64,000 bases of DNA from an uncultured Pirellula sp. (lineage in GTDB: Bacteria; Planctomycetota; Planctomycetia; Pirellulales; Pirellulaceae). The notes beneath the pieces were generated by a model that had not been told where the DNA came from, did not search any database, and saw nothing but the letters and a program-made list of their open reading frames with translations. The DNA is taken from NCBI GenBank assembly GCA_903858115.1, contig CAIOHR010000193.1, positions 1-64,000 of the forward strand, in the 5' to 3' direction. Positions 19,189 to 26,827 of the stretch are shown here, in pieces. Each line of letters begins with the position of its first letter. Within the stretch, counting starts at the first letter, position 1. The position numbers and the translations under genes were made by a program.

Positions 19189-19665
19189 CTACTTTGACTC
19201 CGTAACGGCAATATTGAGTAACTTTCCTTCGCTGAGGACTTCGCTGATCGACTGCTTTACTTTATTCATCTGCCCGGCAGTCACATTCCCTTCTGCGCGA
19301 ATCAACACCTCGGTTTTTCTGCCCGACTCCAACTCCAACTGGACGTACTCCGATATCTCTGCTGATTGCAATTCAGGATCTTCGGCAAAGAGCGTGCCAT
19401 CGCCGCGAGCAACAATCGGCGCATCGCCCGTGCCTCGCGTTACCACAATCGAAACACAATTTTTGCTGACGACCGTCGTACCATTCTTCGCAGGCGGCGT
19501 GTCATACGTTTTCTCGCCTGTCATTTTCGAAGTCAAAATAAAGAAAATCAGCAACAAGAATGTCATGTCTATCATCGGCGTGATATCCATCTCGTCGTCC
19601 ATGGGAGGACGCGGAGGCAACGAAACCAATTCAGGCTCGCCATCTTCGATCGGCAGATTACTCAC
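19189..19665 (-). CDS. ExbD/TolR-family biopolymer transport protein
   Basis: A 158-aa protein of normal ExbD length. The cytoplasmic N-terminus is short. The membrane segment has DITPMIDMTFLLLIFFIL with the proton-carrying aspartate. The periplasmic domain ends at the C-terminus. It starts at a GTG (19665) with GGAGG 9 bases upstream. The gene lies between tolQ/exbB and the zinc-ribbon exbD, so the operon encodes one ExbB and two different ExbD proteins. A heteromeric stator is plausible. Confidence 0.9.
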   Translation of the reverse strand: MSNLPIEDGEPELVSLPPRPPMDDEMDITPMIDMTFLLLIFFILTSKMTGEKTYDTPPAKNGTTVVSKNCVSIVVTRGTGDAPIVARGDGTLFAEDPELQSAEISEYVQLELESGRKTEVLIRAEGNVTAGQMNKVKQSISEVLSEGKLLNIAVTESK

Positions 19666-19732
19666 TGATCACGGCCTCCATAGAGTTTGAGCAGATGTTC
19701 ACGAAGAAAACTCTAAAACGCAAACCTCTCCA

Positions 19733-20398
19733 CTACGCGCTTTGTCGACCTTTTCGAGCAATATCACGGTCATGTCCGACTTTGTAAGCCTCAAGAAACC
19801 TTGCCAACCCCGAGGTGATAAGATCCTGCATTTGCCGAATTCGATTGGTAATCAACGCCATGCACATGACGAGCGGAATGGCAATCGAAAGACCGATCGC
19901 TGTCGTCTCCAATGCAACTCGAATATCCAACGCCAAATCTGCAGGGCTAACATTGGCTGCGCTTGAAAGTTTTCCGAACGCACCCATCATACCAACGACC
20001 GTTCCGAATAGCCCCAACATCGGTGCCGTCTTGATCACGGTAATAATCCAAGCGATGTTGAAATCAAGGTCCGAAATCACGTCCCGTTGAAACCGATCCA
20101 AGGTCATCTGTCTAACTTTATTGAATCCAAAAATGCGATTCTTGCATGCAAACGATACCATCATCGGCAAGGCTCGCTGGTCCCCTTCACACGCCCGAAT
20201 GACCGTATCAAAATCGCCTCTCTTCAGGTCGGCTTCGATCGAATCCAGAAATGCATCTTGGGCCTCCTCTGTCTTGAATCGCTTTCGCCCTACTCGCGAT
20301 AATACGAGAACAACATAGTAAGCTCCCCAAAGAGCAACTGCAGCAAGTGCGATATAAGAAGCCTTGCCAACTAAATCGAAAACCTTACTTGCATCCAT
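19733..20398 (-). CDS. MotA/TolQ/ExbB proton channel family protein
   Basis: A 221-aa membrane protein with the three-helix MotA/TolQ/ExbB layout. The first helix is near residues 15-38. The conserved pair of helices lies in the second half (KTAPMLGLFGTVVGMMGAF, then VALETTAIGLSIAIPLVM), which carries the family's Gly/Pro/Thr residues. The start at 20398 gives a normal N-terminus (MDASKVFDLVG); an upstream extension to 20521 is not protein-like. It is the first gene of the minus-strand operon running to about 10.0 kb and is divergent from the zinc-ribbon gene at 20650. Confidence 0.92.
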   Translation of the reverse strand: MDASKVFDLVGKASYIALAAVALWGAYYVVLVLSRVGRKRFKTEEAQDAFLDSIEADLKRGDFDTVIRACEGDQRALPMMVSFACKNRIFGFNKVRQMTLDRFQRDVISDLDFNIAWIITVIKTAPMLGLFGTVVGMMGAFGKLSSAANVSPADLALDIRVALETTAIGLSIAIPLVMCMALITNRIRQMQDLITSGLARFLEAYKVGHDRDIARKGRQSA

Positions 20399-20649
20399 AT
20401 GCCAAACGAATCCAAACGGGAAAAGTGAGGGGCATTTCGAGGAGAGAGGACCCAGCTTTATGATAACTGACCCTATGTCGTTTGAGGACAGGTGTTCTAC
20501 AGAATCTTCTCCTTTCCTCAATTCAATCTTTAGCGTCCCGAAAACTCGTTAGATCGTCGCATCGATGTCTGGATCCATGCCATTGTTTTGTCATCGGTTT
20601 CTGGTTTAATTGCTTGTTTAACCGCGTTTGTCCAATTTCCGAGGTGCCA

Positions 20650-21354
20650 GTGAACGTTTCAGATTCGGTTGTTCGCCTGCTTCATCTCCGTTTGACTCAA
20701 ATTTCAGAATTAACAAACCAGATTGAACGGGGGCCGAAACAAATCTCGGCAGCAGAGGGTATCGTCAAGACTGCTAAGCAATCGCTCCAAGATTGCCGCG
20801 ATGCCATCAAACAAAAAAAGATGGAAGCAGATCGTAAGCAACTACAACAACGCGAAAGGGAAGTAAAGCTTCGCGACTTGGCAGGTAAAATGAACGCGGC
20901 GAAAAACAATCGCGAGTATCAAACACTCAAGGAGCAGATTGCGGCCGATGAAAAAGCCAATAGTGTCCTCTCCGACGAAATTTTCGAAGCCTCAGAGGAA
21001 GTGGACTCGCTTCAGTCGACAGTTCCAGGCCTAGAAGAGAGAGTGAAGCTAGCCGAAGAGGAAAAGACCAGAACAATTGTCGCAGTCGAGAAGAAACTAG
21101 AGTCCCTCCATGCGGATCTGAGACGGGTCCAAATGGAACTTGAGGAACTTGAAAACTCCTTGCCGTCTGAATTCGCAACCGAATACAAACGGCTCGTCAA
21201 CTCTAGAGGAATGGACGCTTTATGTCCGATCGATGGGAATTCCTGTGGTGGTTGCTATACGAATGTGACGCCACGTGTACTGGACCGTTTACGTATGGGA
21301 CATCCCTGTATCTGCCCCAGCTGCGGGCGGATGCTGTACCGACCCGAAAACTAG
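20650..21354 (+). CDS. Coiled-coil protein with C-terminal zinc ribbon (CdsZ / zf-RING_7 type)
   Basis: A 234-aa protein. The N-terminal 170 residues are heptad-rich and highly charged, a long antiparallel coiled coil. The C-terminus holds a treble-clef-like zinc ribbon with CPIDGNSCGGCY and CICPSCGRMLYRP. This layout is found across bacteria and chlamydiae; its function is not established, and binding to other proteins is likely. A GTG at 20650 is preferred: it is in frame, and upstream codons (an open frame from 20482) read through a promoter-like region shared with the divergent tolQ gene. It ends 35 bases before a structured RNA region. Confidence 0.82.
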   Translation: MNVSDSVVRLLHLRLTQISELTNQIERGPKQISAAEGIVKTAKQSLQDCRDAIKQKKMEADRKQLQQREREVKLRDLAGKMNAAKNNREYQTLKEQIAADEKANSVLSDEIFEASEEVDSLQSTVPGLEERVKLAEEEKTRTIVAVEKKLESLHADLRRVQMELEELENSLPSEFATEYKRLVNSRGMDALCPIDGNSCGGCYTNVTPRVLDRLRMGHPCICPSCGRMLYRPEN

Positions 21355-21388
21355 AAAATAGTTTTCTCCCTTTCCTTGGCCGTTTCCT

Positions 21389-21611
21389 TGGCCTATAGTG
21401 CGATGGTGCCTCTTGGAAATGAGAGGCACTCAAAAACCTCCGGTCGTTTTTCCGGCTGAGGGACCATCATTTTGCGTTGGCCTGGATCACTATAGGCGAG
21501 TGCAGTAGCACGCTTGATCTGCGCCAGTCTCGCAGCGGCTCCGTGTCGTGCCGCGAACGGTCGGAGGAAAAAAGTAACAGAGGGCCGGCGTCTTACGTCG
21601 GCCCTCTTTCT
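21389..21611 (+). ncRNA. Structured noncoding RNA candidate, family unknown
   Basis: A 9-bp closing stem (21392-21400 with 21488-21496) encloses gatggt/accatc pairing (21402-21407 with 21463-21468), an 8-bp hairpin (21406-21413 with 21422-21429; it competes for two bases with the previous stem) and a ccgg hairpin (21440-21443 with 21452-21455). Further hairpins follow, such as GTGC-AGTA-GCAC near 21500 and GCGGC/GCCGC near 21535-21553. A rho-independent terminator ends the region. No tRNA, tmRNA, RNase P, SRP or 6S signature was found. The strand is taken from the terminator and T-tract. The RNA could be an independent small RNA, or the 3' UTR of the zinc-ribbon mRNA. Confidence 0.5.
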
Positions 21612-21617
21612 TTTTCG
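21579..21617 (+). terminator. Strong rho-independent terminator
   Basis: A 12-bp GC-rich stem with one G-T pair (21579-21590 with 21596-21607), a 5-base loop TCTTA, and then TTTCTTTTTCG. It ends the zinc-ribbon/RNA transcription unit. Confidence 0.85.
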
Positions 21618-21731
21618 TTTCTCGGTCCACTCTTTTTCTTGTCGGCCAGGCCTTTTTCGTTCCTATTGTGCCCGAGGTGCAGAAGTCGATAGGATTCCTC
21701 GATTGACATCCTCCAATCCTGGAATCCAAGA

Positions 21732-22586
21732 ATGCTCCCGCGAAAATACGCTATAGGCTGTCGCCATTTCCTCAAGATCGCTTTTCTTTGTGGGATTATG
21801 TCATCCATAGCAAATGGAAATGAGCCAATCCAATGGAAATTCCGAAAGGATGAACGTGTCGCCATCGAAGTAGACCAGAACTCTGTAATTCAGGAATCTT
21901 CTCGAACCGAAACGAAAATACGTCAGCGTACTTCTCTCGTCTGGCACGTTATCGATGTGGACTCTACAGGGATAGCGACTATCGAACACAAAACACAACG
22001 AGTGAGGCTTTCTGTTTCAGAACCCAAAGAGGAGCTCAGCGCAGACTCCGACAACGACACCCCCGCTTCTGCATTGCATCCAAAACTTCAGGGAATTTGG
22101 GAAATCGCAATCGCTCCAATGAAATCAACATTCCGATTCCGATTGAACTCGCTTGGCGATATCGTTGATTACGAAACTAGCAAAACAACCGATACTACTG
22201 ACAACCTAAAGGTCGTCGTTGCTTTCCCCAAGGATGGCCCAAAAATCGGCGAACCATGGACAGTACAATCCCGGATGGAGAAGGAACGCTCGACGCTATT
22301 GCTAACTACGTCGTATCAACTGGTAGGAAAAGAAACCGTCGATGGACGAGATCTTTCCAAAATAAAGACATCAACAGCCTTTAAGCTCGACAAAGGCTCC
22401 GAGGCGAAACTCGTGAACCAAAACGCCTTTGGGCTGATTTGGTTCGATCCAGTTCAAGGGAAAGTGGCACGATCAGAAAACCACCAAGAGATCGGTATAG
22501 AGCTGGTCAATGAAGGAACTACCACAACGCAATCGATCCAGCAGTCGACGGAAATCTCCTACCGTTTCGAATCGATGCAACGTTAG
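21732..22586 (+). CDS. Secreted protein of unknown function
   Basis: A 284-aa protein. An N-terminal hydrophobic stretch after basic residues (FLKIAFLCGIMSSIANG) indicates a signal peptide. The mature part is rich in beta-strand-like sequence and charged residues and contains no catalytic motif I recognise. The segments DVDSTGIATIEHKTQRVRL and ELVGKETVDGRD-like repeats (actual text LVGKETVDGRDLSKI) resemble planctomycete DUF6263-type proteins, but this is a weak match. It lies convergent with the propeller gene at 22588, one base apart at the stops. Confidence 0.65.
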   Translation: MLPRKYAIGCRHFLKIAFLCGIMSSIANGNEPIQWKFRKDERVAIEVDQNSVIQESSRTETKIRQRTSLVWHVIDVDSTGIATIEHKTQRVRLSVSEPKEELSADSDNDTPASALHPKLQGIWEIAIAPMKSTFRFRLNSLGDIVDYETSKTTDTTDNLKVVVAFPKDGPKIGEPWTVQSRMEKERSTLLLTTSYQLVGKETVDGRDLSKIKTSTAFKLDKGSEAKLVNQNAFGLIWFDPVQGKVARSENHQEIGIELVNEGTTTTQSIQQSTEISYRFESMQR

Positions 22587-22587
22587 G

Positions 22588-24093
22588 TTAAAAGGGATCC
22601 TTGCCAATCTCGAATGGATCCGAAGTTGTCGTTTCGGACATTGGTAAGTCCGAGTTTCCAAATGGATCCACTGCCGGAGAAGCATCATCCGCCTTTGCCT
22701 TTTTTTCTTCTTCGGCGGGCACTGCATCTGAAGAAGTCCCTTTATTCGAAAAATGAAACGACGGTGTCTTGGCTCCTTCTTCACGAACGCTAATGATGCG
22801 ACCGTCTTGCCCAGCAAAAAAAAGCCTGTCGGATACTGAGTTCGCAATAGGTTTAATCAATCCCATGGATACTCTTCCGTCGATTTTTCCAGAACTTGCA
22901 TCGAAGATGACTAAGTTCGCAGACTTATCAAATGCATAAACTTTGGATTGTGTCACGGCCACAACAGAAACATAAACGGAACCGGTAGAACGCCATAATT
23001 CCGTCCCGTCTTCCAAATTCAAAGCAAATAGCTGATTGCTATCGGTAACTACGGTTACAATTTTCTCTCCAGCCACCGGCGACTGCTTGCAAGAAGAGCC
23101 AAGTTTCGTTTGCCAAACCAGTGGTTCAGTTCTGTGGTTTTTACACCGAACCACGTTCCCGCCTTCAGAAACCGAAACGAAACCATTATCGACCGCGATG
23201 GGCTTTGCATGAATCTTGGACCTTGCGTCGAACATGGTCCATAGCTTGGTTTCTGGTTCCGTTTGCGCAATCACTAATTTGGAATCCACGGGCCAGGCAA
23301 GATAGCGATCTGCAGATTTAGCAATCCCAAACCTATTCTCAGTCCCAATCCTTAATGCAAAAGAACGAATCTTAGCATCTTTGATATCGTAGAAAACAGT
23401 CCTGCCACCGACAGACGGAACGACTGCTTTTCCATTCGCTATAGTTGGTTGCCCTGTAGGAACGAATTCCAATAATCTATCGACGACTGCTCGGCCTGTC
23501 GCGATTTCATAAACAAGCAATCGCTTACCATTGGTGACAACAACGTGCTCGTCAGATGCTCCTGGGCCGAATGTAGGAAGAGTTCCATCGGGAAGTTGAT
23601 TTCTCCAAATCAAAGTTCCATTCTCTGCGTCAAGAACGGATAAGGCTCCCAACTGGTTCACCGCTACCAGATAGACCACTGGTACTGGCTCATCAGCTTG
23701 AACGTCCACTTTTTTACCGAGGATCGAATACTTCTTGGCTAACTTCTCCGCTTCGCGTTGTGCACCCTTCATCCCAAGCCGCGGCTGTTTGGACCCGCTA
23801 CTTCCAGCTGCGATGGAGGTCGCTAATTCGGTTTGGTCGATCTGATCTCCATAAAATGTCCCAACTAACTTACCGCTCACCACGACACGAACGACTTCAT
23901 GATTCTTCGTGGAGTGGGGCCAAATCAAAACAGAATTCGCCCCGCCAAGGGTGCCCGCCCCACCCAGATCTCCTTCCCAATGATTGACGAGCCCGAATCT
24001 CTCAAGCTCCAATTCTCGAGGCTGCGCGACCAGATTCGCACAAAAACCCAAGAAGACCGAACAAGCAAATGCAGCGGAAAAGATTGATTTCAT
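22588..24093 (-). CDS. Secreted PQQ-like beta-propeller protein
   Basis: A 501-aa protein with a signal peptide (FSAAFACSVFLGFCANLVAQ). Several propeller blades are visible from repeats of the type ENGTLIWRNQL, EDGTELWRSTG and LSVLDA. The C-terminal 60 residues are acidic, Pro/Asp/Ser-rich and end in DPF repeats. The fold is a BamB-like PQQ propeller and is likely a scaffold rather than an enzyme. It starts downstream of a bidirectional terminator that separates it from the PilM-like operon, so it is probably transcribed on its own. Confidence 0.8.
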   Translation of the reverse strand: MKSIFSAAFACSVFLGFCANLVAQPRELELERFGLVNHWEGDLGGAGTLGGANSVLIWPHSTKNHEVVRVVVSGKLVGTFYGDQIDQTELATSIAAGSSGSKQPRLGMKGAQREAEKLAKKYSILGKKVDVQADEPVPVVYLVAVNQLGALSVLDAENGTLIWRNQLPDGTLPTFGPGASDEHVVVTNGKRLLVYEIATGRAVVDRLLEFVPTGQPTIANGKAVVPSVGGRTVFYDIKDAKIRSFALRIGTENRFGIAKSADRYLAWPVDSKLVIAQTEPETKLWTMFDARSKIHAKPIAVDNGFVSVSEGGNVVRCKNHRTEPLVWQTKLGSSCKQSPVAGEKIVTVVTDSNQLFALNLEDGTELWRSTGSVYVSVVAVTQSKVYAFDKSANLVIFDASSGKIDGRVSMGLIKPIANSVSDRLFFAGQDGRIISVREEGAKTPSFHFSNKGTSSDAVPAEEEKKAKADDASPAVDPFGNSDLPMSETTTSDPFEIGKDPF

Positions 24094-24161
24094 GAGTCTA
24101 AAATGGTTTGATGAGGATGAAACGACTAACCTATCGTAATCAGCAAAACAGGTGTTTACGT

Positions 24162-24193
24162 GAAAAAAGGCTGGCAGAACGCCAGCCTTTTTT
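24162..24193. terminator. Bidirectional rho-independent terminator
   Basis: A perfect 7-bp stem GGCTGGC/GCCAGCC with a 5-base loop, flanked by A6 on the left and T6 on the right. It lies just after the stop of the last gene of the minus-strand PilM-like operon (24210), so the minus strand is the functional direction. Confidence 0.85.
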
Positions 24194-24209
24194 GTACTCG
24201 GACGATTTT

Positions 24210-26747
24210 CTACTTGCCGCCTCGTCCACCGGCTCCCATACCGCCAGGTCCCATGCCTCCACCACCACCCATGCCTCCTGGTCCCATGCCGCCACTACCC
24301 ATACCATCTCCCCCCATCATGCCGCCGCCCATGCCTCCGTATCCACCCTCTCCGCCGGAGCCCATGCCGCCGCCGTATCCATCTCCACCCATTGAGCCGG
24401 CCCCGATGCTCCCCATTCCGCCTCCGAGCGGACCGACAGCGGGCTGGTCAGGTTTTGCGGCCATGTTGAAATCGGTAAAATCCTCAAACTCCCGACTAAC
24501 CACAAGCTGTCCCGTCGCAGCATCGAACGAAACAACTTCACCTCCCGTCCCTCCGTCTTTGGCTGTGAGCATCTTCAATGGATATCCACCAGAAACGTCT
24601 AGCACTGCAACTTGCGTGGTGAGAAGAGATTCTAGTTTTACCTCCGGATCCTTGGGGTTTACTTTCTTCAACACCTTCAAGATCGGCAAAACGGGATGAA
24701 CAAACTCATGACCAAGACTGCTCGATTTTTGTGCTGTCGTAAAGACATAGCCTCGAGTAACACCATCCTTCTCCTTCAAAGCAAAAGATGGGAAATACGA
24801 CCTTAACCGAGCGCTGAGAACTAACTCTGTTTTGGTTGGCTGCGTTTCGTAAAATTCGCCTTCCCCCCAAGGTGCCAATGCAGGCTTGCCGAGCGCCCCT
24901 GCATAAACAGCCGCCGGCATGACGGTTGTTACAACATCCGACGGTGCAGACCAATCGGTAAAACGTTCGCTCTTCCTCTTGTTAAAATTATCAGGGTCAG
25001 GTTTCACAGAAAGCTTCAGATCCTGAACTCTATCCACGGCTTCCTTGTTGAGATTGATCGTCTTCGGAGCGATGATTTCGTACTCTGGGAAGTTTGGATC
25101 ATACATCACCAATCGAACGCGATAACGATAGGATTTCTCACGCTCGACCTTTGTGTCGAAGAACCGAATTAGTTTGTACTTCGTGCTCGGAAGCCTCGCA
25201 GGAGCTGCGACTCCTGCGGCCCCTCCCATACCGCCGTAGCCACCAACACCACCCATACCTTCTCCACCCATCATGCCGCCGTATCCGTCTCCGCCGGAGC
25301 CCATGCCGTAGCCGCCCTCTCCGCCCATACCTCCCATACCGCCGGGCCCCATGCCGCTGCCTTCACCACCCATGCCACCAGGGCCCATGCCGCCACCATA
25401 GCCACCCTCTCCGCCGGAGCCCATGCCGCCACCATAGCCACCCTCTCCGCCGTATCCGTCTCCGCCGGAGCCCATGCCGTAGCCACCCATGCCACCCATG
25501 CCACCCATGCCGCCCATGCCACCCAACATTCCGCCTGATGGTTGATCATCGTCTCGAACGAGTTCCGGCAAATTTGACGGAACGTCTGGATGCGTTGCCA
25601 ACATGCGGTAGTCCGTTCGCAAGAAAGGCGGGATTGGCATCGAAAGATTGCCCGTTGTCCATCCAGCTCGGTTGACTTCATTGCACGTGCCCATGAACTC
25701 TTCTGAAGCGAATTTTTTGAACTGCTTTGGCGAAGCATCCGGCAAAGGTTTCCAATCCTCCTCGTTGATCTCCTGAGACGCACTAGAAATCTCAACTCTC
25801 TGAACTTCGAAGCCTTGATAGAACGGATGATCGCGTCCCGACATAAAATCGGGTGGCTCGTTGTCCTGAAAAACACTCTTGTAGGACGCTTCCATTTCCT
25901 CATGTAGCGCCAAAGCAGTCACAGCTACCACTTCGAAGGACTTCGCTGCGATATTCTTCTTATTCTTGTCCTTTCGAACAGGAAACACTTCTGAATTTGT
26001 GTTCATTCCTAATCGATAACCTTTATCGTATCCAGGGCTCAGCACTCGTTTGGCGTTCGCACCAGCAAATCCTCCCATTCCATCGCCACCCTCTCCTCCC
26101 ATACCACCATAGCCCATCCCCCCGGCTCCCATTCCACCAGAGCCCATGCCACCAGAGCCCATGCCACCTGCACCACCACGTCCACCGGCCCCTCCACCTG
26201 ATCCCATTTCTCCACCTTCACCGCCGAATCCCCCCATACCGGCTCCTCCCTGGCCATTGTTCTTCGGTTTCTTCGGTTCTTCCCTCTTGGCATCCATGAA
26301 GACATCGAACGGATCGTTGTTTGCCAACTGCGCAATCGGGCCAGCGTAGTATTGTGCCATCAACTTTATTGGTGCTTTGATCTCTGGATCGCCACGCTTT
26401 GTTTTTGATTTGTTCGATGGAGTAAAGAATCGAGGCTCTTTCCATTCGACCGAGTCAATAGGATTCGTAACTCTCACAAACGAATCCGTATGCGAACGAC
26501 CGGCCTCGGTGTTTATTTGGTCCCAGTGTGAATCATTCACCACGCTAGCCAGCGTGACTTCTGCCTTTTTCTTAAGATCCGCCGGGTTCTTGTTGCTAGA
26601 GATTGTGCCTCCAGACATCCCCAAGTAAACAAGAACCAACGACAGTAGCGCTATAGTCGCAAACACAATCTTCTCAATGTGAAGCACCAAGAAGCCTTTT
26701 GCTCCGATGCTTTTTCCTCCAGAAGAGGCTTTCTTCTTTTTTGCCAT
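24210..26747 (-). CDS. Gly/Met-rich membrane-anchored protein of a PilM-like operon
   Basis: An 845-aa protein. The N-terminus is Lys-rich, followed by one transmembrane helix near residues 28-47 (IVFATIALLSLVLVYLGM). The remainder is presumably periplasmic. Three low-complexity tracts of GMGG/GGEGG type lie near residues 170-230, 410-515 and at the very C-terminus. Between them are globular segments without a known motif. As third gene after a PilM-like ATPase, it occupies the place of a PilO/PilP-like component, but no sequence similarity is recognisable. The Gly/Met tracts may be flexible spacers or surface-exposed aggregating segments. Confidence 0.75.
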   Translation of the reverse strand: MAKKKKASSGGKSIGAKGFLVLHIEKIVFATIALLSLVLVYLGMSGGTISSNKNPADLKKKAEVTLASVVNDSHWDQINTEAGRSHTDSFVRVTNPIDSVEWKEPRFFTPSNKSKTKRGDPEIKAPIKLMAQYYAGPIAQLANNDPFDVFMDAKREEPKKPKNNGQGGAGMGGFGGEGGEMGSGGGAGGRGGAGGMGSGGMGSGGMGAGGMGYGGMGGEGGDGMGGFAGANAKRVLSPGYDKGYRLGMNTNSEVFPVRKDKNKKNIAAKSFEVVAVTALALHEEMEASYKSVFQDNEPPDFMSGRDHPFYQGFEVQRVEISSASQEINEEDWKPLPDASPKQFKKFASEEFMGTCNEVNRAGWTTGNLSMPIPPFLRTDYRMLATHPDVPSNLPELVRDDDQPSGGMLGGMGGMGGMGGMGGYGMGSGGDGYGGEGGYGGGMGSGGEGGYGGGMGPGGMGGEGSGMGPGGMGGMGGEGGYGMGSGGDGYGGMMGGEGMGGVGGYGGMGGAAGVAAPARLPSTKYKLIRFFDTKVEREKSYRYRVRLVMYDPNFPEYEIIAPKTINLNKEAVDRVQDLKLSVKPDPDNFNKRKSERFTDWSAPSDVVTTVMPAAVYAGALGKPALAPWGEGEFYETQPTKTELVLSARLRSYFPSFALKEKDGVTRGYVFTTAQKSSSLGHEFVHPVLPILKVLKKVNPKDPEVKLESLLTTQVAVLDVSGGYPLKMLTAKDGGTGGEVVSFDAATGQLVVSREFEDFTDFNMAAKPDQPAVGPLGGGMGSIGAGSMGGDGYGGGMGSGGEGGYGGMGGGMMGGDGMGSGGMGPGGMGGGGGMGPGGMGAGGRGGK

Positions 26748-26827
26748 GGTTCTATTCCTATGAAGACTGTTTAAATGGCTACGTTCAAGAACTTATTGAC
26801 CCGGTGAGAATACTCCCAGATCGATTC

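Noticed and set aside
21389..21610. Possible RNase P, tmRNA, SRP or 6S RNA
   Set aside because: The universal RNase P P4 segments, the tmRNA tRNA-like ends and tag frame, the SRP tetraloop core and a 6S-like long bubble helix were all looked for and not found.
25200..25530. Long open frames on the plus strand rich in Pro, His and Arg within the Gly-rich region
   Set aside because: They mirror the GMGG codons of the minus-strand gene (Gly codons read as Pro on the opposite strand) and have no start signal or independent conservation.
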